From Helianthus annuus (taxonomy: Eukaryota; Streptophyta; Magnoliopsida; Asterales; Asteraceae): 64,000 nt of DNA. The notes under the pieces are model-generated. The model had not been told where the DNA came from and did no database searches. It saw nothing but the letters and a program-made list of their open reading frames with translations. Positions 1 to 11,035 of this stretch are shown here, one piece after another (the stretch's first letter is position 1; every line of letters starts with the position of its first letter). A program made the position numbers and the translations under genes. Where the stretch lies: positions 121,558,282 through 121,622,281 of the forward strand of contig NC_035448.2 in assembly GCF_002127325.2 (NCBI RefSeq), read 5' to 3'.

Positions 1-124
1 GGAGGGTAAACCCTTTGTATATGATGTAATTGTTTTTGTTGGCGGTCCTTGTATTGAGGTCGCACCCTTTGTTTTTTTATTGAAGTTCACAGTTCAAAAA
101 AAAAAATAAGTTTTGGGGTGTTAC
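1..124 (-). mobile_element. Start of the 3' LTR of a minus-strand Ty3/gypsy element, cut by the window edge
   Basis: Read on the minus strand, the sequence at 124 begins TGTAACACCCC, a common gypsy LTR start. It directly follows a purine-rich tract (PPT) at 126-150 (minus strand CCTTTAAGGGGGGTAGACT). This order, PPT then LTR, makes it the 3' LTR. The rest lies outside the window. Confidence 0.75.
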
Positions 125-1843
125 AAGTCTACCCCCCTTAAAGGAGGTTTCGTCCCCGAAACCTTTCTCATTCCAACTAGACCACTTCTACTCTTACTTT
201 TTCATCTATTCATTCATGATGCTTAATACAACATAGATGCATTCGGGATCTTGGCCAGAGTTTTATTCTTGCATAAACGTATTTGTACGCATTGTCCCTC
301 CGTTCTTAAATCAAGTAAATTACTTTCATAATCACATATAAGTCAAAATCTGATCCAGAGCTCTTATTAGTGTCGTTTTCACTTTATAATGCTAGTTCCT
401 AGCATACCTCATCACTGGCAGTTCGTTCATTGAAATTTATTCCAAATGTATACTATTGGTCGTACAAGCTTATGCTTACGGCTTGTTTCTATCTTTCTAA
501 ATAAGCGTAACGTATTCATACATTTGCTAATATAAATAAATCGATTTATTTCATTCTGCACACGAATCATGCATGATATGATTCATTGTTGTAATCATGA
601 GCAAACCCCATTATCCCATTACTAACGTTCTTCTAATTACTTTCTTATTCATATGGGGGCTGAGCATAACATTTTACGTATACTATAAACATTTAATGAC
701 TTAGTGGTACTAATACAAAGCTACCCACTTCCTAATTACTTTTTTTTCATACTTAATATGAATATAAAATATCATTCTACGGTTACTTCCGTCACTTGAA
801 CTAATTACAAGTTTGAGTTTAGCCTCAAATTTAATCCTTCCCACACTTTATTATTAGCTCCTTGCATGAACTACTTATGATAACAACTAGGTATGTTGTG
901 TACGAGCGCCATACGAGTGTTTAACCAATTCAGCTCAAACTTTAATTTAAGGGCTTTAGATCCCCCTCTTAATGACATTCATACCTTCTCACACTGACCA
1001 TTACGGGTCGATCATTGTATACCATACCATAATTATTCTACCATTCATTTTGTTCATACTTACAATTAAATCTATGGATTTTTAATCATTAATCAAGAAT
1101 TAAACATTTTACTAACCTCGCCTTCAATGCATAAGTCAGTTATCCGTGTGCCGGATTGATCCGCTTCTTTATATGTACCTCCCGTACCAGAATTGATCTC
1201 ATTCATTCATGAAATATGCTCCCACTCGTGAGCATCCTTCCACTAGCTTCATTACTATCATCTCACTAAGAATTCCATTATATTTATCTAATAATAAATA
1301 GTTAGCACACAACCTTTCATAATTGCGTCCTACAGGGTGTTTGGTCGCCTATTGTCTCTTTCACAATTTTCTTACGTACATGCTAAAACATATTATACAT
1401 TCCATTTCTTACATACTATCCTTTCATTTTATTGGTTATTTCGTCAACTTTCGCAGTTTGACCTTTCAAGGTCAGACTAACACCCCCTTACTATTATGGT
1501 CGCATCGAGGTACACGTTCGTACCTTATACTTGCATAATTGCAAGGACTTCATTTACCTCGTTTGACTTTTCGGAAGTCTAATTGTAAATACATTCTTAC
1601 ATATGTGTCAATTATCCTATTCTGACACATCATTCTCTAGTCGAGCCCTAAGCTCCTATTAAAAATATAATCTTTTTATACGTACCTGGCGCGGGTCAAA
1701 TCCCTTGACTCGTTATTCATACTTTGCGACGGTTAATACTTTCCAAACTGTGACAATGCATGCCCATACATTATGCTCACCTATAAAATACGTATTGAGG
1801 GTGTCGATTTAATAAGGCAATGTGTGCCAATAATACGACCCTT
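125..1843 (-). mobile_element. Non-coding 3' internal region of the same gypsy element
   Basis: The stretch upstream (minus strand) of the PPT at 126-150 holds no long reading frame and no recognisable pol domain. It is AT-rich. Its extent as part of the element is inferred from position only; the right limit is set where the duplicated locus begins. It may be the decayed tail of an autonomous element or the long non-coding part of a gag-only element like F at the other end of the window. Confidence 0.45.
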
Positions 1844-2573
1844 TTTTAATGACTAAAATTTGGAAAGGAAATCTAATAAATACATATAAACGAACAGTAA
1901 CATATATAATTTTGATGCAAATAATTTGAAAGTTTATTTATGTGATTAGGCGAAGAAAATACAAAATGAAAGTGCCTGTGGTTTTTTAGTAAATAAAACT
2001 TTTTTTACGTCTAAAAATATGGAAGGTTAAAACAGTTACAAAAAAAATATTAAATTAAAAGTTTACACAAGAAATGACAATAAAGTCAAGTATTAAAATA
2101 ACAAACAGTTTATTAAGTGAAATAAATAATTTTTTTAACGTCAAATTTATTAAAATAACAAACAGTTTATGAAGTGAAATAAATAATTTTTTTAACGTCA
2201 AATTTGTTTTAATCATTGTCAATTCTCAGACTTGAATTTAAGACCTCTCTATTTCAAACTTAGGTATTTAAAATATTTGTCTTTACCAGTAGATCATCAA
2301 CCCATTGGTAATATTTTTTTTGTTAGCGTAGGGTTAAACCATTTGGTAGAGAGCTATAAGGCAAATGCTTCATTTTATTTTATGCATCATCTGTTTTATT
2401 GTTTGATATTATTGCATGTTATGTTTTGAAAATTATAAAAAGTGATTAGAAAACGTTTTATATATTTTATATTAAATCTTGACAACAATACAAAATCTGT
2501 TATGATTATACGAAATATGGTACCTTAGTTTGATACCAGCTGGAGAGCTGACCCAGGTATATATCATTGTGAT

Positions 2574-3154
2574 CAGGGCCGGCCTAATGGGCTTCAGACC
2601 CTAGGCATAAGTCTAAGGCCGCACAAATTGAAAGGCCTTCAAATTTGTGATAGGTTTTTCTATACTAGGCCCACTATATATTAACTTATATTAAAAATTT
2701 TAATTCTTTTCCAAATGCATATATTGCTTATAGAATTGTGTTAACCATTCTTGTAACCGTTGCTACAACAGAACGTATATTTTCCAAATTAAAGCTAATA
2801 AAAAGTTACTTAAGATCTATTATGTCACAAGAAAGATTAAACGGTTTAGCTATTATGTCAATCGAAAAAGATTTTCTAGAGGAACTTGATTACGATGATT
2901 TCATCAAACAATTTGCCTCAATTAAAGCTAGAAAAATTAATTTTATTTAAACATATACTATATCCATAAAAAAAACTTATAACTTTCAAAAAAAAATTAA
3001 CTACGCCAGTTATAAACTATTTAGTTATAAGGGCCGGTCCCAAGCCCGGGTAAAGGAGGGTTTTGTTATTAAATATATTGAAAATGATAATTTTGCAAAA
3101 AGGCCTCCATTTCATACTTCGCTTAGGGCCTCCGAAAACTTAGAAACGACACTG
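2574..3154 (+). mobile_element. hAT DNA transposon, internally deleted
   Basis: The left end is CAGGGCCGGCC; the right end read inward on the minus strand is CAGTGTCGTTT, a weak inverted terminal match. It is flanked by ATTGTGAT (2566-2573) and TTTGTGAT (3157-3164), an 8 bp duplication with one mismatch, two bases beyond the end I call. Copy 2 of the locus has the uninterrupted site at 10104-10111. The element keeps only the last part of a transposase gene. Confidence 0.85.
2702..2950 (+). pseudogene. hAT transposase C-terminal dimerisation domain fragment
   Basis: The frame can be read from about 2702 to a TAA at 2948-2950. It contains the hAT C-terminal signature: a TVAxxER motif followed by FSKLKLIKSYLR, then MSQERLNGLA and a short acidic segment. 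In the family this domain mediates dimerisation. The N-terminal zinc finger and DDE catalytic core are absent, so the fragment cannot be active alone. It lies inside the hAT element at 2574-3154. Confidence 0.85.
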
Positions 3155-3396
3155 AATTTGTGATATAATATGGTGTATATCATAGTTTCTTAGCTTATCG
3201 AGCAGTTTGTTGAAGCGTATGAATCAATTCTGAGAAAAAGTAAATGCACGTACATAATCTGATTTGGGAATAGATTAGTGTGGTTCACCCACACACCTAT
3301 TTACTTTCGATGCTTTAGGCTACCTTATATCAATTTGTAATTAACTAATGTTATGCGTATCTTTTACTTAATTCCGGTTTGAATTTATGTAAATAA

Positions 3397-3658
3397 AATT
3401 ACATTTTATTACCCTCTATTCACTCACTAGATAATTTGCTTATGGCATACCTTTCTATTTTTCCTTTTGGTATGACAAGTCTATTGATGATAAAACATGA
3501 AAGATTGCATCAAAGTTTAAAAGACATTTGTTTAAATAGACATTGTTATCAGATCGTATATTGTATTTCAAGTTATGTAACGTCAACCCTAGGTTGGGTG
3601 TTACAAAAGCAATAAATGTAAAATAGTAAAAGTCCATAGATATCTAAAAACCAATTAA
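3397..3658. other. Spacer, no gene seen
   Basis: AT-rich sequence between duplicated locus copy 1 and the Harbinger pair. No coding, RNA or repeat signal recognised. Confidence 0.6.
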
Positions 3659-3661
3659 TAA

Positions 3662-5165
3662 GGCTACACGGTATCGGGTCGTCCCCCTACCATCCTGGTC
3701 CGTCGCCGGTGTGTACACCGTGCCGCCCCCCCCCCCCTCTCGTCCCGTCCTCAACGTCCTTTTCTCGCCGTTTTCGACGGTCCAAAAAGTGAGGCCCCCT
3801 ACTAAAGTTACCGTTATAAAAAAAATTAAAATTTCCATTTTAAACAAAAAAACAAACGGTCAAATTTTTAAAAAATATATATTTCTATTCCATTTTCACT
3901 TCCATTCACAAATTTAACCCCAAAATTTCATCTCTCTCTCACATAATTTTTATAAATCTTCTTCCACTTTTATAAACCTTATACTCTTTCATGGATCCCT
4001 TCAACAACCCGAACAACCCGAACAATCCCAACAACCCGACCCAAGCTAATGTTTTCTCGGTTCCGGGATATTATCCGACGCTAGAACCGAACCAATTCTC
4101 GCAATATTCATCAAATGCGTTTGCATCATTCCAACACTCGTCCTTATGGACCAAGGCCCGTATCGAGATATCGACTCGGTCTCCTCAAAGTGGAGGAAAA
4201 TGAACGCGTCCGTCAATAGGTTTTGCGAGGAATATAATAAATTATATACAAGTGACAGTCGTAGCGGCATGAGCGACGACGATGTGTTCAAAAAAGCGTT
4301 GGACAAGTATAAGCAGAACAATGGTCAACTTTGCTCACGTTCGCGCGTGGGCAATTCTAAAAGACGAACCAAAATGGGCGCCGATTCCCAACGAGATGGC
4401 GATGGTGAAACACCAAAAAACATCGGAAACGAGTAGTTTTAGCGTCGGTGGATCGGACGCGAGGTGTCACATAAACTTAAATGATGACGCCGACTTTGAC
4501 GAAGAGGAGTACGCCGTAGATGAAGCGGAGCGACCACAGGGCCGAGACAAATCAAAGAAGGAGCGGGCCAAGGGGAAAGAAAAGGAAAAGGTGGACCCGA
4601 AGATGGAAGAGTTTATGGAACAGTTAAAAATGTACAACGACGTCTCGGCCCAAAAGACGAAGGCGAAGGAACGGGCCGTCGAAGAAAAAGCTCGTGTAGC
4701 GGAAGAAAAGTTACGCGAGAAGGTCCGATTGTCGAATGAGAAAATAAGAATTTCGGATGAAAAATTCGGCTAAAGGAATGGGAAATGATAACGATGGATG
4801 TCGATCAGTATCCCGAGCCGAAACGTTCGATGTTGAAAAAACTTCAAACCGACATCATGAAGAAGCATAATATTATTTATGTCTATGTTTTTTTTTTTTA
4901 AGTCTTTGGTTTTTTTTTATTAAGTTTATGTTTTTTTATGTTTATGTAATGTGGTTTTAATATTAATGAAAATATTTTGTTAGTTTATTTGTTAAATGTT
5001 AAAAAAAATAGAAGACTAAAAAAAATAAAAAAACATAAAAGTGGTGGAGGACTATGACTAGTACCATCCTCCCATGCCCTCTAGTTTTGGAGGATGGACC
5101 ATCTTTGGGAGGACTATGACGTGACGCCTACGTGGCGGATCATCCTCCAAGGATGCCCACTAGCC
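3662..5165 (+). mobile_element. PIF/Harbinger element L, carrying a Myb-like ORF2
   Basis: The left terminus GGCTACACGGTATC and right terminus (minus strand GGCTAGTGGGCATC) form imperfect inverted repeats. TAA precedes it at 3659-3661 and follows it at 5166-5168. The target choice TAA and the terminus type are those of PIF/Harbinger. It carries only the DNA-binding partner gene, not a transposase. Its last ~290 bp are an inverted copy of the first ~300 bp of the neighbouring element R. An alternative is one composite element 3662-7364 with an internal inverted duplication. Confidence 0.7.
3991..4773 (+). pseudogene. Harbinger ORF2: trihelix/Myb-like DNA-binding protein, broken
   Basis: ATG at 3991 opens an Asn-Pro-rich N-terminus (repeated NNP). 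The frame then changes near 4140 and again near 4320. The middle (about 4146-4320) has the SSKWRKMN and FCEEYNKLY segments of the second half of the trihelix domain. The C-terminal part has a Lys/Glu-rich coiled-coil-like region (about 4540-4770). The first part of the trihelix is missing, so there is an internal deletion as well as two frame changes. In the family this protein works with the PIF transposase at the element ends. Leader sequence matches that of the transposase gene in element R. Confidence 0.8.
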
Positions 5166-5470
5166 TAAGACTACATGGTATGGTGATGGACCATCCTTGG
5201 AGGATGATCCGCCACGTAGGCGACACATCATAGTCCTCCCAAGGATGGATCATCCTCCAAAACTAGGGGGCATGGGAGGATGGTCCTAGTCATCATCCTC
5301 CACCACTTTTATATTTTTTTTATTTTTTTTAATCTTCAACTTTTTTTAAACATTTAACAAATAAAGTAACAAAATATTTTCATTAATATTAAAAAACATT
5401 ACATAAACTTAAAAAAAAATTAAACTTAAAAAAATAAACTAAAAAAAACATAAACTTAAAAACCTAAAGT
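4880..5470. repeat. ~600 bp palindrome between convergent Harbinger genes
   Basis: The two arms (about 4880-5165 and 5169-5470) are reverse complements with some differences. The inner ~130 bp is GC-rich with repeated GGAGGATG motifs; the outer parts are the T-rich and A-rich 3' flanks of the two genes. The centre is GCC-TAA-GAC (5163-5171), that is two Harbinger termini facing outward around one TAA. Confidence 0.85.
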
Positions 5471-5513
5471 TAAAAAAAAACTTAAAAATATCCTAAGATA
5501 TTAAAATAAGCTA

Positions 5514-6811
5514 CTAGTCGTCGTCTTCCATGTGGTGGGCGGGTTCGTTTTGAGCGTTGTTCCAAATGTACTCCACCAAGTCCGCTTGTAGGTTGTGATG
5601 TGTGTACTCGTTACGTAGAGCGAAGGCGTTCAAATCTTGTTGTTCCTCACTAACTGGAACAGAATTTCCAGTAGATGCGTTTTCGTCGTAATCGCATATC
5701 GCTCTCCCTTCGTCTTCAATGATCATGTTATGAAGGATGATACAAGTGTACATAATGTGTCGTAACCTCCTTGGTGTTTGCGAACGTGCTGGAATAGAAA
5801 TGATGTGCCATTTTTTTTGTAGAACACCAAAAGCCCGTTCAATATCTTTTTTTGCGCTCTCTTGAAACTTTGCAAACTTTTTCCTTTTGTCGTCGGTCGG
5901 GTGCGGGATAGTTTTAACGATTGTCGAGTACGTTGGGTATATCCCATCGGCTAGGTAGTAACCTCGCCTGTACTCCACCCCTGAAACCGTAAAGCTTGTG
6001 TCTGGACCTGTACCCGCCACTACATCATCAAAAATCTGTTACTGGTATATGATGTTGAGGTCATTGAGCGAACCAGGTAGACCAAAAAAAGCATGCCATA
6101 TCCAGAGATCCTGTGACGCAACAGCCTCTAGAATGATAGTCGGATGTCCCTGATCTCCCCTAGTATACTGACCTTGCCATGCAACCGGGCAGTTCTGCCA
6201 CTGCCAGTGCATGCAATCAATGCTCCCGAGCATTCTTGGGAAACCATGTCTCTGTTCTTTCAGACATCCTAATGTACTCGTCTAATGCATCTGGTGCGTA
6301 ATCGTACGCAAGTTGGCGAATGGCCGACGTACATTTTTGTAAATTACTGAAACCCCTTTGCCCCCTAGCATCGTTTCGCAATGTAAAAAACGGATCAGAC
6401 TGGGCCATGTCGCCTGCAATACGTAAGAACAGTTGACGACTCATGCGGAAACGACGTCGAAAAATCTCGGCTGGGTACACGGGTTCGTCGGCAAAATAAT
6501 CGGCTACTAGTTTATCGTGGCCGGCTATAAATTTAGAACAAAACATAAATGAAATTAATTAAAACATACATTTTAAAATCTATATAAAACATAAGGAAAA
6601 AAAATAAAATACCTTCTTGGTCTCGGTTATATTTTGCTCGTCTAGTTAGCGGTTGGGACGACCCTTCAGCGGCCGCCATGAACACCTGAGCCGCGTTCAT
6701 AATCATGTTGTGCATAATAACATCCTCTTCCGAAGATGATGAATACCACTCGGACGAAGACGATGAAGACATAGAAGAAATTGAAGAAATGGAAGAAACG
6801 GGTGAAGCCAT
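5514..6811 (-). pseudogene. PIF/Harbinger transposase (DDE_Tnp_4 type), broken
   Basis: ATG at 6811 opens a Ser-rich N-terminus. Exon 1 ends at 6613; an 88 bp intron (6525-6612, GT...AG on the minus strand) leads to an exon with the FRRRFRMSR motif. Catalytic residues are visible: first Asp in GSIDCMHW (about 6220), second Asp in SLNDLN (about 6055), Glu in ERAFGVLQ (about 5850). Compared with the family, about 45 codons are missing between the SERT and RMLGSID segments (about 6240), which also shifts frame. A TAA stop lies just before IFDDVV (about 6036). The protein catalyses cut-and-paste transposition at TAA/TTA sites. This copy cannot be functional as it stands. Confidence 0.85.
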
Positions 6812-7062
6812 GATAATTTTTTAGCGAGAGATGGGGTGGTAGCGGGTAAAAAATGGTACAAAATATGATGATTTTTTATAAAAAGGGAAGAGTGGTTTAT
6901 AAAATGTGAGAGAGATGGGGTGGTAGTGGGTGAAAAGTTGTGAAAATAGGGGTTAAAGATGTGAGTATTTATAAAAATGGAAGTGAAATGGAGTTTTTTT
7001 TTTAATATAGCCGTTTGAAAAAAGTTTTTTTTTTTATTTCTAACGGTCAAAAGGTGGGGGAC

Positions 7063-7228
7063 CAGTGGCGGATATACCTTAGGCCGGGGGGCAACGCCCG
7101 CTACGGCTTGGCGCGGAAAAATTTGGAAAAATTAGTGTAAATTTTGGAAAAATTTGAGGTTTTTTCGATTTCGTTACGGCTTATTTATAAAACGTTACGG
7201 CTTGGCGGATTTTCTAGATCCGCCGCTG
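7063..7228. mobile_element. hAT-type MITE (166 bp)
   Basis: Inverted termini CAGTGGCGGAT and (minus strand) CAGCGGCGGAT. A perfect 8 bp target duplication TGGGGGAC lies at 7055-7062 and 7229-7236. It sits inside the subterminal region of Harbinger element R, so it is younger than R. Confidence 0.95.
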
Positions 7229-7367
7229 TGGGGGACCCACCTAATTTGCATCGTCGCAAACGGCTACTTTGGGACGGAGAGGACGGGGACGGTAGGGGGC
7301 GGCACGGTGTTTGGACCGTCGCCGACCCGCGACGGGCCGGGGCCAACCCCCATACCGTGTAGCCTAA

Positions 7368-8436
7368 GGGTGACTCAACCTTTGTTGAAACCTAAATCCA
7401 ATTACAAAATCGGGACTTTAATTTCCAGATAAGTGGAACTGACTTTAGCAAATCAAATTGTTGATATGCAAGAAGTTGATTGATGGACCATATACCCGAC
7501 AGAGAAAAAACAATATGTGGTTACAAAACAGATATACATCAAAAATTGAATACACTAAAAAAATGTGGTTACAAAACAGATATACATCACAAAATTAAAT
7601 ATACTAAAAAAATAGCATGACGGTTTATCAAATATCGGTTGGTTGGCTACATGGCATACTTCAAATACTGGTTGTGAGCGCTTTAGGATTTATTTTAGGA
7701 GATATTTTTTTACGTATCAATAACTGATCTTCCTGATCTTTATCGACAATAATTTATTATTTTGCAAGTATAAAACGCCATATGAATTTCAAAAAACCAT
7801 GACTTGAATTGTAATACAATCATGGTGTTTTAACATCTGCAATGATTGTATTGCTATTCCAGATATTAAAACACCATGACTTGAAAGCAATACAATTATT
7901 CCAGACGTTAAAACACCATGATTTGAATCACAATACAAAATTTTAGATTTCATATGTTAAAACAGCATGACTTGAATCACAATACAATGTTTCAAGACGT
8001 TTAAACACCACGCCTTGAATCACAATATAATTAAAACACCATTGTCTGAACATAGACGAAACACCATGGATTAAAACATCAGATTGAAACGTAATTTTTT
8101 ATAATATATGAGTATAGCAATATGGTACTCATATTATAGATAAAAGATGCTCGTCATAAAGTGTAATTTTTTTAAAAGTTAAGTATAAAAAGTTATTGAC
8201 GTTTAAAAAAGGGGGGAAAACTTGCATGTTCATTGCATGTGAGTTTCAAAATTTAAAACTTTGTAAATTTACCTTATACCTTTAATCTATAAAATTAATT
8301 AGTTTAATGGTAAACACTATTTACAATTTATGATTATAATCTCAACCATTAGATTCTAGATTCAAGGGTGTAAAACACTTCCTACGCTTCTCACACACAA
8401 CCCTTTTTTTAGGATAACTATTTTGATGAGAATGGA
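7368..8436. other. Spacer with two families of short repeats, no gene seen
   Basis: 7511-7615 holds two ~50 bp units with the core GTGGTTACAAAACAGATATA, shared with 10485-10645. About 7790-8060 holds five or six degenerate units with the core ACACCATGACTTGAAT and a nearby CAATACAAT, spaced 39 to 75 bp. No coding sequence recognised. Confidence 0.6.
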
Positions 8437-8470
8437 TTTTTAATGATTAAAAGTTGGAAAGGAAATCTAA

Positions 8471-8541
8471 TCTATACTATATAATAAAAGAAACCTGTTT
8501 TGGGACACTTGTCATTCTCTCATTTGATTGATTAAAATTAT

Positions 8542-8597
<56 letters not shown>

Positions 8598-9398
8598 TTT
8601 AATCTAAATTAATACAAATTTTTATTATTAATAATATTTAATCAAATCTAAATTCTAATCTAATACAAATTTTTATTATCAATAATATTTAATCAAATCT
8701 AATAAGAATTCATACGAATTCCAAAGTTGATATTAACTTTCAAATAATTAAAAAAAATCCACCTAACATCACAAATGTTTCTGTTAAATTCGATTAATTA
8801 ATTTGTTCAACAATCACTATTATCTTTATCATTCAGTACGGTTAACCGATTTATCATCATACAACCTACCACCTATTCAATCATATGATTTTTTCAATCT
8901 TATATTAACTAAATAAATAAAGATTAATATTCAATCTTATCCTACTTTAAATATAAAAAAAAAATCTGTTAGTTCAGATTAATATTCAATCTTATCCTAC
9001 TCTAAATATGAAAAAAATCCGTTAGTTTTTTTAAATATATTTTTTTATTATTTGGTATTTAAAATCATATTTAGTCAACCCATGTAATACACGGGGGTTT
9101 TTAAAAATATAACTTTTTTTTTATTATTTGGTAAACAATATTACATTTATTCAACCCATGTAATACAATGGTTTTAAAGATATAACTTTTTTTTATTATT
9201 TGGTATATACTATTACATTTATTCAACCCGTACAATACATATGGTTCTTATAGATATAACTTATTTTATTATTTAATATATAAAATTACATTTCTTCAAC
9301 CCGTGGAATAAAGGAGGCTTTTAAAAAGATAATGTTTTATTATTTGGTATATAAAATTCATTTATTCAACCTGTGTAATACACGGGGTTATAACCTAG
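8471..9398 (+). mobile_element. Non-autonomous Helitron (928 bp)
   Basis: Starts TCTATACTATATAATAAAAG and ends CTAG, inserted between A (8470) and T (9399). Copy 1 of the locus has the uninterrupted A|T at 1876/1877. A hairpin (9370-9387, GTGT-AAT-ACAC core) lies 7 bases before the terminal CCTAG. No Rep/helicase gene is present. It contains an (AAT)n microsatellite (about 8548-8597) and five tandem copies of the 3' terminal segment (9040-9390). Confidence 0.93.
9040..9390 (+). repeat. Five tandem copies of the Helitron 3' hairpin segment
   Basis: Units start with CAACCC or CAACCT at 9076, 9152, 9224, 9297 and 9367, spaced 70-76 bp, each following a TTTTTTATTATTTGGT stretch. The last unit is the functional 3' end with the intact hairpin; earlier units have weakened hairpins. 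Confidence 0.85.
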
Positions 9399-10355
9399 TA
9401 AATACATATAAACGAACAGTGACATACATAATTTTGATGCAAATAATTTGAAAGTTTATTTATGTGATTAGGCGATGAAAATACAAAATGAAAGTGCGTG
9501 TGGTTTTTTTAGTAAATAAAACTTTTTTTAAGTCTAAAAATAGGGAACGTTAAGCAGTTACCAAAAAAAATATTAGATTAAAAGTTTACACAAGAAATAA
9601 AAATAAAGTCAAGCATTAAAATAACAAACAAGTTGTGAAGTGAAATACATATTTTTTTTGTTTTTTTTACCGTCAGTTTGTTTTAATTACTGTCGACTAT
9701 GAGACTTGAACCTAAGGACTCTCCCTCCCAAATTTAGCTGTTTAAAAGATTTGTCTTTTTCAGGATCACCAACCCATTGATAATAAATTTTTGTTAGTGT
9801 AGGGTTAACCCATTTGGTAGTGGGGTAGAGGCCAATGGCTCATTTTATTTTACGCATCATCTATTTTATTGTTTGATATTGTTATGTTTTGAAAATTAAT
9901 TATTTTACGCATCATCTGTTTTATTGTTTGATATTATTGCATGTTATGTTTTGAAAATTAAAAGTGATTAAAAAACGTTTTATATATTTTAACTTTGAAA
10001 ACAATACAAAATCTGTTATGATTATACGAAATATGGTACCTTAGTTCGCCGCTAAAAGCCTCCCTTTCTTGTAGTGGCTGAAGAGCTGACCCAGGTATAT
10101 ATCATTGTGATATAATATGGTGTGTATCATAGTTTCTTAGCTTATTGAGCAGTTTGTTGCATAAGGTATAGTTTTGAAGCGTATGAATAATGCACGTACA
10201 CAATCTGATTTGGGAATAGATTAGTGTGGTTCTCCCACACACCTATTTACTTTCGATGCTTTAGGCACCTTGTATCAATTTGTAGTTAACTAACGTTTGT
10301 GGACTTTGAATATGCGTATCGTTTACTTAATTACGGTTGGAATTTATGTAAATAA

Positions 10356-10474
10356 CTAGCACCCGACCCCCCCGAGCTTTTCGCTCATTAGTGCCCGGTA
10401 TGTAGTTTTCGTATAGAATTTTTAAGGTATATAGTTTTCGACCACTCGGTCGGAAATCTCAAGCTTCGCCACTA
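10356..10474. mobile_element. Remnant of a hAT-type MITE
   Basis: On the minus strand it starts AGTGGCGAAGCTTGAGATTTC and resembles the complete MITE at 43430-43609, including the run of G/C near the other end. The left terminus is degraded, so limits are approximate. Confidence 0.65.
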
Positions 10475-10484
10475 TAGAGAAGAA

Positions 10485-10645
10485 ACAATGTGTGGTTACA
10501 AAACAGATATACATCAAAAAGTGAATACACTAAAAAATGTGGTTACAGTGGTTACAAAACAGATATACATCAAAAATTGAATACACTAAAAAAATGTGGT
10601 TACAAAACAGATATACATCACCAAATTGAATATACTAAAAAAATA
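10485..10645. repeat. Three ~50 bp tandem units
   Basis: Core GTGGTTACAAAACAGATATA followed by ACATCA and AATACACTAAAAAA. Two similar units lie at 7511-7615. No function recognised. Confidence 0.8.
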
Positions 10646-10659
10646 CTGGTTGAATAGTA

Positions 10660-11032
10660 TGTAACTATTTAGTTGAAAAGTAAGCCATAGCATCATCCAA
10701 GCAACAAGAGATCATGAAAGCAATTGGGAATGTGGTTATTAAAACTTTGATTTGGACACTTTAACATACATTGTACCAACCTCATTACAAGTACATACAT
10801 TGTACCAACCTCATTACAAGTTTATAACAAATATCGTCTACAATTGACATGGACAATGCCATCTAAGTGTAGACCTAGAAAACAAGTAGTTAGATGTAAG
10901 ATTCAGAACATTCAATAAAATCACGGACCATATCACTCAACCATGTAATTCATTTTCATAATTTATTAATTAAATAATTTGACACACTAATAAATAACTT
11001 AATTTAGCCGATTCATATACACACCTATGGGG
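10660..11032. other. Spacer, no gene seen
   Basis: Contains a 29 bp tandem duplication starting at 10764 and 10793 (ACATACATTGTACCAACC...). Nothing else recognised. Confidence 0.6.
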
Positions 11033-11035
11033 TAA

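Larger units (their letters stand above)
1844..3396. repeat. Duplicated locus, copy 1
   Basis: Matches 8437-10355 along its length, from the shared TTTTAATGA to the shared TTATGTAAATAA. Without the hAT at 2574-3154 it is about 0.96 kb; copy 2 without its Helitron is about 0.99 kb. Copy 1 alone has a ~59 bp tandem duplication (about 2091-2208). No gene is recognisable in the shared sequence; it could be an old non-coding repeat or a segmental duplication. A related 50 bp repeat follows both copies (7511-7615 and 10485-10645), suggesting that the duplicated unit was longer. Confidence 0.8.
5169..7364 (-). mobile_element. PIF/Harbinger element R, carrying a decayed transposase
   Basis: The left terminus GACTACATGGTATGG and the right terminus (minus strand GGCTACACGGTATGG) match at 13 of 15 bases. 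TAA flanks both sides (5166-5168 and 7365-7367). The right-end promoter region resembles the left-end leader of element L, with TATAAA-like and CTCTCTCACAT stretches in the same order. A hAT MITE (7063-7228) is inserted in the right subterminal region. Confidence 0.75.
8437..10355. repeat. Duplicated locus, copy 2
   Basis: Homologous to 1844-3396. It lacks the hAT insertion (empty site at 10104-10111) and carries a Helitron at 8471-9398. It has its own short tandem duplication around 9840-9960 with repeated TTTACGCATCATCTG. Confidence 0.8.

Noticed and set aside
3711..3917. 68-codon frame with Pro run
   Set aside because: Lies in the terminal repeat and promoter of Harbinger L, ahead of the real ATG at 3991.
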